Source of the DNA: Microlunatus parietis
Lineage (GTDB): Bacteria > Actinomycetota > Actinomycetes > Propionibacteriales > Propionibacteriaceae
Reading direction: 5' to 3'
DNA: 64,000 nucleotides
NCBI RefSeq assembly: GCF_013407955.1
Contig: NZ_JACCBU010000001.1
Location: forward strand, 5,890,001-5,954,000
The notes beneath the pieces were generated by a model. It was not told the origin of the DNA. It did no database searches and worked only from the letters and a program-made list of their open reading frames with translations. Positions 49,178 to 57,926 of the stretch are shown here, in pieces (position 1 is the first letter of the stretch; every line of letters starts with the position of its first letter). A program made the position numbers and the translations under genes.

Positions 49178-51910
49178 ATGGTGGCCGATCCGGTGGCAGC
49201 GTTGCTCGCAGAGCTCAGCGTCGAGGAGAAGCTCGCCCTGCTGCACCAGGCCGTTCCGGCGTTGCCGCGGCACGGCTTGGCCGCCTTCCACACCGGTGCC
49301 GAGGCCGCCCATGGGGTGGCCTGGGAGGGCATCGCGACCGTGTTCCCGCAGCCGGTCGGGATGGCGGCCAGCTGGGATCCGGAATTGCTGCACCGGGTCG
49401 GGGACGTGGTGGGGACCGAGCTCCGGGCCAAGCACGCGGCTGACCCCGGTATCGGCCTGAACGCCTGGGCGCCGGTGGTGAACCCGCTCCGGCATCCGCG
49501 CTGGGGACGCAACGAGGAGGGCTTCTCCGAGGACCCGTGGCTGACCGCCGAGCTGGCCGGCGCCTATGCGGCCGGGATGCGCGGCGATCACCCGCGCCGC
49601 TGGCGGGTGGTGCCGACGGTGAAGCACTTCTGCGGCTACAACAACGAGGCCGACCGCGACGTCAGCGACTCCCAGCTGCGGCGCCGGGTGCTGCACGAGT
49701 ACGAACTGCCCGCCTACCGCGGTCCGATCGCGGCCGGTGCCGTCGGTGCGGTGATGGCGTCGTACAACCTGATCAACGGCCGGCCGGCCCACGTCAGCGC
49801 CGACCTGCTGGACGAACTGCGGTCCTGGACTCCCGACTCGCTGCTGGTCGTCTCGGACGCCTTCGCGCCGGGCAATCTGGCCGACTCGCAGGCCTACTTC
49901 GATGATCATCTTCAGTCGCATGCCGCCGCCCTGCGGGCCGGGATGGACAGTTTCACCGACAACGGCCGGGATTCCGGGCCGACGCTGGAGCGGCTGCGCG
50001 GCGCGCTTGATGCCGGCCTGATCACGATCACCGACGTGGACCGGGCCGTGGAACGGGTGCTGCGGCTCCGGGAGCGGCTGGGCGAGCTCGATGATCATGA
50101 TCCGTACGCGGGCATCGGGCCCGATGATCTTGATCGGCCGCAGCACCGGGAGCTGGCCCGGGAGGCGGCCGCGGCGGGGGCGGTGGTGCTGCGCAACGAC
50201 GGCCTGCTGCCGCTGCCGCCGCGCGGCCGGATCGCGGTGACCGGGCCGTTCGCGCACCGGGTGCTGACCGACTGGTACTCGGGCACCCCGCCCTACACCG
50301 TCTCGCTGGCCGAGGCGCTCCGGGAAGCCGTCGGGACCGACGGCGAGGTCCGGGTCGCCGACGGCGCGGACCGGGTGACGCTGCAGCCGATCGGGCGGGA
50401 CGGCCTGCTCCGCAACCGGGACGGCCGACTGGTGGCCGACGGGCTGACGTCCGAGGACGGGACTCCGGAACCGGCCGCGGTGTTCGCGATCACCGACTGG
50501 GGCCACGGCGTGATCACCTTCACCGCCGACGACGGCCGGCTCTGGACCGTGCCGAAGGGCCGCTGGGTCCGGGCCGAGGCCGAGCGGGTCGGCGGCTGGG
50601 TGGTCCAGGAGAGCTTCCGGCTGCATCGCCACGGCGACGGCACCTGGTCGATCCGTCACCTCGGCACCGGGAAATGGCTGCGGGTCGATGTCGCCGGCGG
50701 GCTGTCCGCGGAGCACCTCGACCTCGCCGACGCGACCCGCTTCCGGCTCGAGGTGATCGTCGACGGCCGGGCCGAGGTCACCGCGGCGGCGGCTTGGGCG
50801 GAGACGGTGATCGTGACCGCGGGCAACGAGCCGCACCTGCTGGGCCGGGAGACCGCCGACCGGCCCGACCTGGCCCTGCCCGAGCCGCAGTCGGCGCTGC
50901 TCCGCATCGCCCGGGCGGTGAACGAGCGGGTGCTGCTGGCGATCGTCTCCAGCTACCCGTACGCGCTGGACGGGGACGAGGCCGGCACGGCGGCCGTCGT
51001 CTGGACCTGCCATGCCGGGCAGGAACTCGGGCACGGGCTGGTCGACGTGATCACCGGCGCCGTCGAGCCGGGCGGCCGGCTGGCGCAGACCTGGCCGGCT
51101 CCGGACAACCGGCTGCCCGACCTGTTCGACTACGACATCATCAGGAGCCGCGCCACCTACTGGTACTCGGACCAGCGTCCCCTGTACGCCTTCGGGCACG
51201 GACTCGGCTACTCCCGGGTCGAGTACGGCGATCTCAAGATCAACTCCGCCGACCCGCCGGACCGCGTGTCGGTGCGGGTCGGCAACGTCGGCGACCGCCC
51301 CGCGGTCGAGGTGGTGCAGGCCTACGTCAGCGCACCGGAGCACCGGCTGCCGTTCCCGCGCCGACTGGCCGGCTGGCGGCGGGTCCGGCTCGAGCCGGGG
51401 GAGAGCCGGATCGTCGAGATCACGCTGCGGCCGGAGGCGTTCATGATCTTCGATGTCACCCGGTCGAAGTCGATCATCGAACGAGGCTCGTACGACATCG
51501 GCATCGGGGCCGCCGCCGACGACCTCCGCGGCACCGTCACCGTGCTGCTGGACGGCGAGGAGGTCGGCCCGCACGACCTGACCACTCCGGTGCCGGCGGC
51601 CGCCTTCGATCACTGCGAGCGGGCCCGGCTGGCGCCGCGGGAACCGTTGCGCGGTGAGATCGTGGCGGCGACGGACGGCATGATCAGCTTCAGGTCGGTC
51701 GACCTCGGCGACCATGATCATCTCGAGTTCCGGGTGCGCCGCTCGGGCCGTGTCGACGGCCGGGTCGAGGTGACGCTCGACGGCCGGTCGCTGGGTTCGG
51801 TCCCGGCCACCGAGACCTGGCAGACCCGGCGGCTGCCGGCGCGCGGACCCGGCGGTGAGCTCCGGCTCCGGCTGGTGCGGGCGGCGGTCGACACGATCCG
51901 GGCCGACTGA
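49178..51910 (+). CDS. Beta-glucosidase/beta-xylosidase, GH3, multidomain
   Basis: An exo-glycosidase of 910 residues. The TIM-barrel domain starts VAALLAELSVEEKLALLHQA and includes GLNAWAPVVNPLRHPRWGRNEEGFSEDPWL, VPTVKHFCGYNNE and the nucleophile Asp in LLVVSDAFAPG (about 228). The second domain (AAGAVVLRNDGLLPLPP) is interrupted near residues 400-530 by an extra beta-rich insert (WSIRHLGTGKWLRVDV), perhaps carbohydrate-binding. A fibronectin-like domain (VSVRVGNVGDRPAVEVVQAYV) and a final CBM6-like sandwich follow. No signal peptide, so it is probably cytoplasmic. Start ATG 49178 has GAGGAG 7 bases upstream. It is divergent from the transporter operon under the same operators. Confidence 0.92.
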   Translation: MVADPVAALLAELSVEEKLALLHQAVPALPRHGLAAFHTGAEAAHGVAWEGIATVFPQPVGMAASWDPELLHRVGDVVGTELRAKHAADPGIGLNAWAPVVNPLRHPRWGRNEEGFSEDPWLTAELAGAYAAGMRGDHPRRWRVVPTVKHFCGYNNEADRDVSDSQLRRRVLHEYELPAYRGPIAAGAVGAVMASYNLINGRPAHVSADLLDELRSWTPDSLLVVSDAFAPGNLADSQAYFDDHLQSHAAALRAGMDSFTDNGRDSGPTLERLRGALDAGLITITDVDRAVERVLRLRERLGELDDHDPYAGIGPDDLDRPQHRELAREAAAAGAVVLRNDGLLPLPPRGRIAVTGPFAHRVLTDWYSGTPPYTVSLAEALREAVGTDGEVRVADGADRVTLQPIGRDGLLRNRDGRLVADGLTSEDGTPEPAAVFAITDWGHGVITFTADDGRLWTVPKGRWVRAEAERVGGWVVQESFRLHRHGDGTWSIRHLGTGKWLRVDVAGGLSAEHLDLADATRFRLEVIVDGRAEVTAAAAWAETVIVTAGNEPHLLGRETADRPDLALPEPQSALLRIARAVNERVLLAIVSSYPYALDGDEAGTAAVVWTCHAGQELGHGLVDVITGAVEPGGRLAQTWPAPDNRLPDLFDYDIIRSRATYWYSDQRPLYAFGHGLGYSRVEYGDLKINSADPPDRVSVRVGNVGDRPAVEVVQAYVSAPEHRLPFPRRLAGWRRVRLEPGESRIVEITLRPEAFMIFDVTRSKSIIERGSYDIGIGAAADDLRGTVTVLLDGEEVGPHDLTTPVPAAAFDHCERARLAPREPLRGEIVAATDGMISFRSVDLGDHDHLEFRVRRSGRVDGRVEVTLDGRSLGSVPATETWQTRRLPARGPGGELRLRLVRAAVDTIRAD

Positions 51911-51930
51911 AGGCCCGAGGTCGATCGCGG

Positions 51931-52839
51931 TCAGCCGAGCTTGCTCAGCTCGCCGAACCGGGAGGTCGCGATCCGGACCAGGTCGGCGATCGGACGGGAC
52001 CGTGAGCCGGCGGACCAGGCGATCGTGATCCGGTACGGGCTCGCGTCGACCACCGGCCGGTAGGCGATGTCGGGGCGCGGGTTGCGTTCGGCCAGCGTGG
52101 CCGGGATCAGGGCGACGGCCTGGCCGAGGCCGATCACTTCGAGCAGTTGGCTCGGATCGCTGACCCGGGGCCCGCCCGGCGGATCCTCGTTCGCGCCGCC
52201 ATCGCCGTCCCGGCCGGTCCAGTACGAGCGCTCCGCCACGGACTCGTCCGGCCACCGCGGGACCGGTTCGCCGGCGAGATCGCGGCAGCGCAGAGCGGTC
52301 CGCCGGGCCAGCGGGTGGCCGGCCGGGACCGCGGCGACCCGCGGCTGACTGGTCAGCGGTTCGAAGTCGAGGCCGCCCAGCTCGAAGGGCGAACTGAGCA
52401 GGGCCAGATCCGCACGGCCCTCCCGGACCAGGTCGGCCTGCGCCCGATAGCCGCTGACCAGGAACTCCACCGGCAGGGCGCCCGGCCGGCCGGCGTAGCT
52501 GTCGGCGATCTGGCGCAGCAGTTCGGTGGGGTGCCCGGGCTTGGCGGTGACGACGACGGTCGGGCTCGGACGAGCCGCCCGGCGCGCCCGCCGGCCCAGC
52601 GAGTCCAGCACGTCCAGCGCGTGCCGGGCCTCCTCGACGAGACCGGCCCCGAAGTCGGTCAGCTGGACCTGCCGGCCGTCCCGGACGAACAGGTCGGCGC
52701 CGAGCCGCCGCTCCAGCTGGCGGATCGCCCGGGACAGCGGCGGCTGGGCCATCCCCAGCCGCTCGGCGGCGCGGGTGAAGTTCAGCTCCTCGGCCACCGC
52801 AACGAAGTAGCGCAGCTCCCGGTCACTCGGCCCGTCCAT
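51931..52839 (-). CDS. LysR-family transcriptional regulator
   Basis: A 302-residue regulator: winged helix RELRYFVAVAEELNFTRAAERLGMAQPPLSRAIRQLERRLGADLFVRDGRQVQLTDFGAGLVEEA and a substrate-binding domain with VVVTAKPGHPTELLRQIADSYAGRPG and LLEVIGLGQAVALIPATLAER. ATG 52839 is chosen. The frame stays open far upstream but that region belongs to other genes. It is divergent from the DoxX gene, and a T-N11-A type inverted repeat overlaps its own start codon. It probably controls the DoxX gene and itself; the inducer is unknown. Confidence 0.9.
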   Translation of the reverse strand: MDGPSDRELRYFVAVAEELNFTRAAERLGMAQPPLSRAIRQLERRLGADLFVRDGRQVQLTDFGAGLVEEARHALDVLDSLGRRARRAARPSPTVVVTAKPGHPTELLRQIADSYAGRPGALPVEFLVSGYRAQADLVREGRADLALLSSPFELGGLDFEPLTSQPRVAAVPAGHPLARRTALRCRDLAGEPVPRWPDESVAERSYWTGRDGDGGANEDPPGGPRVSDPSQLLEVIGLGQAVALIPATLAERNPRPDIAYRPVVDASPYRITIAWSAGSRSRPIADLVRIATSRFGELSKLG

Positions 52840-52854
52840 ACCGGCAGGGTATGG
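52836..52854. promoter_or_regulatory. LysR box overlapping the regulator's own start codon
   Basis: CCATACC (52836-52842) and GGTATGG (52848-52854) are perfect inverted repeats around 5 bp and contain the T-N11-A pattern of LysR sites (ATACC-N5-GGTAT). The left arm includes the regulator's start codon, which suggests direct autorepression. Confidence 0.5.
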
Positions 52855-52932
52855 GACAGGACCAAGCCGGTCTTTCCCAGGAACCGGCCCGGTGCGGCAC
52901 CGTCGAGGGTGAACCCAGCCAAGGAGATCACC

Positions 52933-53430
52933 ATGATCAGCAACTTCCTGACCGACGACAACCGGCAGCGGGCGGCGGACGCCGGCCTGCTCGTGCTGCG
53001 CTGCGCCGCCGGCGCCGTCTTCATCGCCCACGGCTTCGGCGACCTGAGCCAGGAGGGCGGCGTCGGCGTCAACGTGGAGAACTACCGCGGCGCCGGGATC
53101 CCGGTGCCCGAGCTCGCCGCGCCGTTCGGCGCCTTCATGCAGTTCCTCGGCGGCATCGCCCTGATCGCGGGCTTGATCACCAGACTCGCCGGGCTCGGCC
53201 TGGTCGTCGTCATGGCCGGCGCGTTGATCTTCGTCCATCCGGGGCAGCCGCTGGTGCTGGCCGAGGACGGCAGCGGGTCCGGCTTCGCGTTGATCATGGC
53301 CGCGGCGGCGCTGACGCTGGTGCTGACCGGCCCGGGCCGGCTCGCCGTTGATCATGTCCTGGGCCGCCTGATCGGTCCGCGCCGGACGGCCGAGCCCGAG
53401 CTTCAGGGCTTGGGATCGCGGGCGTCGTAG
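52933..53430 (+). CDS. DoxX-family membrane protein
   Basis: A 165-residue protein with four hydrophobic helices: AGLLVLRCAAGAVFIAHGFGDL, PFGAFMQFLGGIALIAGLITRLAGLGLVVVMAGALIFVHPG and FALIMAAAALTLVLTGPGRLAVDHVLG. The opening (LLVLRCAAGAVFIAHG) and the GxxxxxGGxxLxxGLxT core are DoxX. DoxX proteins link to thiol/redox or quinone homeostasis. ATG 52933 has AAGGAG 6 bases before it. It is divergent from the LysR gene, and its last 28 bases overlap the small convergent gene below. Confidence 0.88.
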   Translation: MISNFLTDDNRQRAADAGLLVLRCAAGAVFIAHGFGDLSQEGGVGVNVENYRGAGIPVPELAAPFGAFMQFLGGIALIAGLITRLAGLGLVVVMAGALIFVHPGQPLVLAEDGSGSGFALIMAAAALTLVLTGPGRLAVDHVLGRLIGPRRTAEPELQGLGSRAS

Positions 53431-53639
53431 GCCAGGGACCTCCGTTGGGCGGCGAGCACGACCCCCAGCACGACGACGCACGTGAGGCCGCCGATCACGG
53501 CCGCCCAGTGCTCGCCGAACCAGTTCGCCTCGGCGCCCAGGACCAGCTCGCCGACCTTGCGGCGGTCGTCGGTGTCCACCAGTGCGCCGCCGTACAGGCC
53601 GAGCACGACCAGCGGCACCAGGGCACAGCTCCCGAGCAC
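53403..53639 (-). CDS. Small two-helix membrane protein, hypothetical
   Basis: At least 78 residues with two hydrophobic segments (LGSCALVPLVVLGLYGGALVD and WAAVIGGLTCVVVLGVVLAAQRRS) separated by an acidic/Trp loop (TDDRRKVGELVLGAEANWFGEHW). The GTG at 53639 cuts into the first helix and there is no better in-frame start upstream, so the start is doubtful. It overlaps the end of the DoxX gene tail-to-tail. Composition and third-position bias look like coding sequence on this strand, but I recognise no family. Confidence 0.4.
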   Translation of the reverse strand: MLGSCALVPLVVLGLYGGALVDTDDRRKVGELVLGAEANWFGEHWAAVIGGLTCVVVLGVVLAAQRRSLAYDARDPKP

Positions 53640-53740
53640 ACCGACCGCCAGCGTCGAGCCCGTGATCGCATGCTGACCCGAAATCTATGGCACCGGTTTG
53701 CGTGCCGGACATCCAGGCTCAACCTTGCCCCGGTAGACCG

Positions 53741-54613
53741 ATGATCATGAACGAGTACGGCAGTCAGTACCCGAGCCCCGACTACACGCTGCTCCACCTC
53801 AGCGACACCCACTTCGTCGGCGACGACGAGCGGCTCTACGGCAAGATCGACTGCGACGGGCAGCTGGAGCGGCTGCTGGATCGGGTCCGCGGGTCGGAGA
53901 TCAAGCCGGACGCGATCATCCTCACCGGCGACTTGGCCGACACCGGCCGGCCCGACGCGTACCGACGGCTGCGCGCGCTGGTCGAGCCGTTCGCGGCCGA
54001 GCTGGGAGCCGAGTTGGTCTGGGTGATGGGCAACCACGACCGGCGGCCCGCCTTCCGGTCCGAGCTGCTGGACCTCGAACCGACCGAGGAACCGTACGAC
54101 CGGGTGCATCAGGTCGGTGGCTTGCGGATCGTCGTGCTGGACTCGACCGTGCCCGGCGAGCACTACGGCGACCTGACCGACGACCAGCTGGTCTGGCTGC
54201 GGGACACACTGGGCCGGCCGGCGCCGGACGGCACCCTGCTCGCCCTGCACCACCCGCCGATCCCCAGCCCGGTCGCCGTCGCCGGCACCATCGAGTTGCG
54301 CGAGGAGGGCTGGCTGGCGGCGATGCTGCCGGGCACCGACGTCCGCGGCATCCTGGCCGGCCACCTGCACTACTCGACGACCAGCCTGTTCGCCGGCGTC
54401 CCGGTCTCGGTCGCCTCGGCCACGTGTTACACCCAGGATCTCGGTGTTGCCCACCCCGGGGCGCGGGGCCAGGACGGTGCGCAGGCGTACAACCTGATCC
54501 ACGTGTACGGCGACCGCGTCGTGCACTCCGTGGTGCCGATCGAGGCGTACCCGACGGTGTCGGAATGGACGCCCCGGCTGGAGCAGCGGGAAGGTGTCAG
54601 CGCCTCCGTTTAA
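53741..54613 (+). CDS. Metallophosphoesterase, 3',5'-cyclic-nucleotide phosphodiesterase (CpdA) type
   Basis: A calcineurin-like phosphoesterase of about 290 residues. The five metal-site blocks are in order: LLHLSDTHF, IILTGDLADTGRP, VWVMGNHDRRPAF, LLALHHPPIPSP and GILAGHLHYSTTS. The spacing and wording match the class III cAMP phosphodiesterases of actinobacteria (Rv0805-like). ATG 53741 is chosen, with ATG 53747 as an alternative; no ribosome binding site is clear. It stands alone, followed 9 bases later by the Uma2 gene. It may hydrolyse cyclic nucleotides or phosphodiesters. Confidence 0.88.
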   Translation: MIMNEYGSQYPSPDYTLLHLSDTHFVGDDERLYGKIDCDGQLERLLDRVRGSEIKPDAIILTGDLADTGRPDAYRRLRALVEPFAAELGAELVWVMGNHDRRPAFRSELLDLEPTEEPYDRVHQVGGLRIVVLDSTVPGEHYGDLTDDQLVWLRDTLGRPAPDGTLLALHHPPIPSPVAVAGTIELREEGWLAAMLPGTDVRGILAGHLHYSTTSLFAGVPVSVASATCYTQDLGVAHPGARGQDGAQAYNLIHVYGDRVVHSVVPIEAYPTVSEWTPRLEQREGVSASV

Positions 54614-54622
54614 TCTCAGGTC

Positions 54623-55180
54623 ATGACCGCTCACGCCCAGGCGACCTGGCCCCGGCCCGGCGAGCCGTTCACCAAGGCGCATCTCGAACTACTGCCCGAC
54701 GACGGCAGGCGCTCTGAGCTTCTCGACGGCGTGCTGATCGTGAGCCCGACACCGACCTGGCTGCATCAGCGCGCCCTGCTCAACCTCATGATGCTGCTCC
54801 ACCGCGACTGCCCGCCCGAGCTCGAGGTGCTGCCCGGTCCGCTGAACATCGACATCTCCGAGGACTCCGTGCTGCGCCCGGACCTCCTGGTTGTCCGACG
54901 GGATCGGCTGGGTGAGGTTCACCTGGCTGGAATGCCGGATCTGGTCGTCGAGGTGTTGTCGCCAGAGACGCACCGGTTCGACCTCGACCTCAAGCGAGGC
55001 CGGTATGAGGACGCGGGTTGCCCGAACTATTGGGTGGTCGATCCGGACGCACCCTCGATCGTGATGTGGGACATGGTCGACGGGCGGTATCGGGAGGCCG
55101 GCCGCGCCGAAGGGGACACCGAGTTGTGCCCGACGAGTCCGTACCACGTGGTGGCCAATCCGGCCCGGCTGGTCGACTGA
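54623..55180 (+). CDS. Uma2-family (DUF820) putative restriction-fold nuclease
   Basis: A protein of 185 residues with the PD-(D/E)xK fold of Uma2. Marks are RRSELLDGVLIVSPTPTWLHQRALLNLMMLL, DSVLRPDLLVVRRDRL (PD), DLVVEVLSPETHRFDLDLKRGRYEDAGCPNYWVVDPD (ExK-like core) and a closing strand. Uma2 genes are common, often multi-copy in actinobacteria and cyanobacteria, and of unknown role. It follows the phosphoesterase gene by 9 bases and may be cotranscribed with it. Confidence 0.9.
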   Translation: MTAHAQATWPRPGEPFTKAHLELLPDDGRRSELLDGVLIVSPTPTWLHQRALLNLMMLLHRDCPPELEVLPGPLNIDISEDSVLRPDLLVVRRDRLGEVHLAGMPDLVVEVLSPETHRFDLDLKRGRYEDAGCPNYWVVDPDAPSIVMWDMVDGRYREAGRAEGDTELCPTSPYHVVANPARLVD

Positions 55181-55248
55181 ACGCCGCGGCGGATTGGCCG
55201 CACCGTTAGGCTGGCGGGGATAGGGATCCCTGCACACTGAGGAAGCTC

Positions 55249-56826
55249 GTGTTCGACACACTGCAAGACCGGCTCGCCGCGACGTTCAAGAACCTGCGCG
55301 GCAAGGGCCGGATCACCGAGGCCGACATCGACACGACCACGCGCGAGATTCGGCGGGCGCTGCTCGAGGCGGATGTCGCGCTGGCCGTGGTCAAGGACTT
55401 CATCAGCGCCATCCGGGAGCGGGCCCAGAGCGCTGAGCTGAGCGGTGCGCTGAATCCGGCCCAGCAGATCATCAAGATCGTCAACGAGGAACTGATCAAC
55501 GTCCTCGGCGGCGAGACCCGGACGATCCGGTTCGCGAAGCGGCCGCCGACCGTGATCCTGCTGGCCGGCCTGCAGGGCGCCGGCAAGACCACGCTGGCCG
55601 GCAAGCTGGCGTACTGGCTGAAGGAGCAGGGCCATTCGCCGCTCCTGGTCGCCGCCGACCTGCAGCGGCCGAACGCGGTCGATCAGCTGCAGGTGGTCGG
55701 GCAGCGGGCCGGGGTGCAGGTCTTCGCTCCGGAGCCGGGTTCCGGGGTCGGCGATCCGGTCAAGGTCGCGCGCGACTCGATCGGCGAGGCGGAGCGCAAG
55801 CTCTACGACGTGGTGATCGTCGACACCGCCGGCCGGCTCGGTGTCGACACCGAACTGATGCAGCAGGCCTCGGCGATCCGGGACGCCGTCAACCCGGACG
55901 AGACCCTGTTCGTCGTCAACGCGATGATCGGCCAGGACGCGGTCAACACGGCCAACGCGTTCGCCGAAGGCGTCGGCTTCGACGGTGTCGTCCTCACCCA
56001 GCTCGACGGCGACGCCCGCGGCGGCGCGGCCCTGTCGATCGCGAAGGCCACCGGCAAGCCGATCATGTTCGCCTCCAACGGCGAGAAGGTCGGCGACTTC
56101 GACCTCTTCCACCCGGACCGGATGGCCAGCCGAATCCTCGGCATGGGCGACATGCTCACCCTGATCGAGCAGGCCGAGAAGACGTTCGACGCCGAGCAGT
56201 CGGCGAAGGCGGCGGCCAAGCTGACCAGCAAGGGCGGCGGCGAGTTCGGGCTGTCGGACTTCCTGCAGCAGATGCAGATGGTGCGCAAGATGGGCCCGCT
56301 GTCCAAGATCTTCGGCATGCTGCCGGGGATGGGCGAGATGAAGGACCAGATCGCCGGGATCGACGAGAAGGAAGTCGACCGGATCGAGGCGATCATCCAC
56401 TCGATGACGCCGGCCGAGCGGGACAACCCCAAGATCATCGACGGCTCGCGCCGGGCCCGGATCGCGCGCGGTTCCGGTGTCGAGGTGTCCGCCGTGAACA
56501 GCCTGGTCACCCGGTTCTTCGAGGCCCGCAAGGTGATGTCGCAGCTGGCCAACGGTAAGGGCATGCCCGGGATGCCGGGCATGCCGGGACTGCCCGGAGC
56601 CGCGAAGCGTCCGGCGGCCAAGCAGGGCAAGAAGAACAAGCGCGGCAAGAAGGTCTCCGGCAACCCGGCCAAGCGCGCGGCCGCGGCCAAGGGACAAGAT
56701 CAGCAGGCGGTCGACCCGGCCGCCGCCTTCGGTGCCGGAATGGACCAGGAGCAGCTGGAACAGGCGATCAAGGACTTCCAGCTGCCGCCCGGTCTCGGCA
56801 AGATGATCAACAACCAGGGCAAGTAG
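55249..56826 (+). CDS. ffh: Signal recognition particle protein Ffh (SRP54)
   Basis: The SRP GTPase that binds 4.5S/SRP RNA and signal sequences. It has 525 residues. N domain (FDTLQDRLAATFKNLRGKGRITEADIDTTTREIRRALLEADV), GTPase motifs GLQGAGKTTLAGKLA (about 107), ADLQRPNAVDQLQ, DTAGRL and TQLDGDARGGAAL, then the M domain with FLQQMQMVRKMGPLSKIFGMLPGM and SRRARIARGSGVEVSAVNSLVTRFFEARKVM. The C-terminus has a GMPGMPGMPGLPG run and a Lys-rich stretch (KQGKKNKRGKKV). Start GTG 55249. No SRP RNA gene was recognised nearby. Confidence 0.96.
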   Translation: MFDTLQDRLAATFKNLRGKGRITEADIDTTTREIRRALLEADVALAVVKDFISAIRERAQSAELSGALNPAQQIIKIVNEELINVLGGETRTIRFAKRPPTVILLAGLQGAGKTTLAGKLAYWLKEQGHSPLLVAADLQRPNAVDQLQVVGQRAGVQVFAPEPGSGVGDPVKVARDSIGEAERKLYDVVIVDTAGRLGVDTELMQQASAIRDAVNPDETLFVVNAMIGQDAVNTANAFAEGVGFDGVVLTQLDGDARGGAALSIAKATGKPIMFASNGEKVGDFDLFHPDRMASRILGMGDMLTLIEQAEKTFDAEQSAKAAAKLTSKGGGEFGLSDFLQQMQMVRKMGPLSKIFGMLPGMGEMKDQIAGIDEKEVDRIEAIIHSMTPAERDNPKIIDGSRRARIARGSGVEVSAVNSLVTRFFEARKVMSQLANGKGMPGMPGMPGLPGAAKRPAAKQGKKNKRGKKVSGNPAKRAAAAKGQDQQAVDPAAAFGAGMDQEQLEQAIKDFQLPPGLGKMINNQGK

Positions 56827-56831
56827 GGTCC

Positions 56832-57926
56832 GTGCCGGATCGGCTGCATCTCACCGGCACGCTGCTACCGTCGGACGAGACCAGCGAACTCTGGATCGTC
56901 GACGGAAAGCTCAGCGACACGCCGGTCGCCGGCGCCGTCACGATCATGACCGGCGGCTGGATCCTGCCCGGCCTGGTCGACGCGCACTGCCACGTCGGCC
57001 TGGATTCCGGCGGCGCCGTGGACTGGGCCACCGCCGAGGCGCAGGCGATCGCCGACCGGGACGCCGGGGCGCTGCTGATCCGGGATGCCGGCTCGCCGTC
57101 CGACACCCGCTGGATCGACGACCGGGACGATCTGCCCAAGATCATCCGGGCCGGCCGGCACCTGGCCCGGCCGAAGCGCTATCTGCGCGACTTCGCCGAG
57201 GAGATCGAGCCGGCCGAGTTGATCACCGCGGTGGAGCGGCAGGCGGCGGCCGGCGACGGCTGGGTCAAGCTGGTCGGCGACTGGATCGACCGCGACCTCG
57301 GTGATCTTGCTCCGCTGTGGCCGGTCGAGGTCGCGACGGCGGCGATCGCCCGGGCCCACGAACTCGGTGTCCGGGTCACCGCGCACGTGTTCGGCGAGCA
57401 GGCCACGCATGAGTTGATCATCGCCGGGGTGGACGGCATCGAGCACGGCACCGGCCTGACCACCGAGGGCATCGCGATCATGGCCGAGCGGCAGATCGCG
57501 CTGGTGCCGACGATGATCCAGGTCGGCCTGTTCGAACGGTTCGCGGCGCAGGGGGAGCCGAAGTTCCCCGCGTACGCGAAGCATATGCGGGCCCTGCAGG
57601 CCGGGCATCGCGGGATCCTGGCCGACGCCCGGGACGCCGGAGTGCCGATCTATGCCGGTACCGACGCCGGCGGCTACCAGCCGCACGGACTGATCGGGAC
57701 CGAGATCGCCCGGATGGCCGACGTGATCGGTGCACCGGCGGCTCTGGCCGCGGGTTCCTGGGCGGCACGGCGCTGGCTCGGCCGGCCCGACCGGCCGGTG
57801 CCGGGGGAGCGGGCCGAACTCGTCTGCTACCCGGCCGATCCGCGGGCCGACCCGTCCGTCCTGACCGGTCCGCGCCACGTGGTGCTCGGTCGTACCCACC
57901 GCTTCCTCCCGGGGGCAGGTCGTTGA
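56832..57926 (+). CDS. Amidohydrolase-family metal-dependent hydrolase
   Basis: A 364-residue enzyme of the imidazolonepropionase/prolidase-like branch of amidohydrolases. The metal site is visible: GLVDAHCHVGLD (HxH), Lys region in GDGWVKLVGDW, VTAHVFGEQATHEL, IEHGTGLTTEG and the late Asp in IYAGTDAGGYQPHGL. The enzyme hydrolyses a cyclic amide or C-N bond; the substrate is unknown. GTG 56832 lies 5 bases after the ffh stop, so it is likely cotranscribed with ffh. The end overlaps the next gene by 4 bases. Confidence 0.88.
   Translation: MPDRLHLTGTLLPSDETSELWIVDGKLSDTPVAGAVTIMTGGWILPGLVDAHCHVGLDSGGAVDWATAEAQAIADRDAGALLIRDAGSPSDTRWIDDRDDLPKIIRAGRHLARPKRYLRDFAEEIEPAELITAVERQAAAGDGWVKLVGDWIDRDLGDLAPLWPVEVATAAIARAHELGVRVTAHVFGEQATHELIIAGVDGIEHGTGLTTEGIAIMAERQIALVPTMIQVGLFERFAAQGEPKFPAYAKHMRALQAGHRGILADARDAGVPIYAGTDAGGYQPHGLIGTEIARMADVIGAPAALAAGSWAARRWLGRPDRPVPGERAELVCYPADPRADPSVLTGPRHVVLGRTHRFLPGAGR

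Noticed and set aside
49142-52255. Very long minus-strand open frame (over 1,000 codons) opposite the GH3 gene.
   Set aside because: It is a mirror of GC-rich third positions. Its protein is low-complexity (Arg, Pro, Asp, His, Gln rich) and the GH3 gene on the plus strand is certain. The same holds for long frames opposite the dpp genes (31237-34026), the exporter (2523-4799) and GH31.
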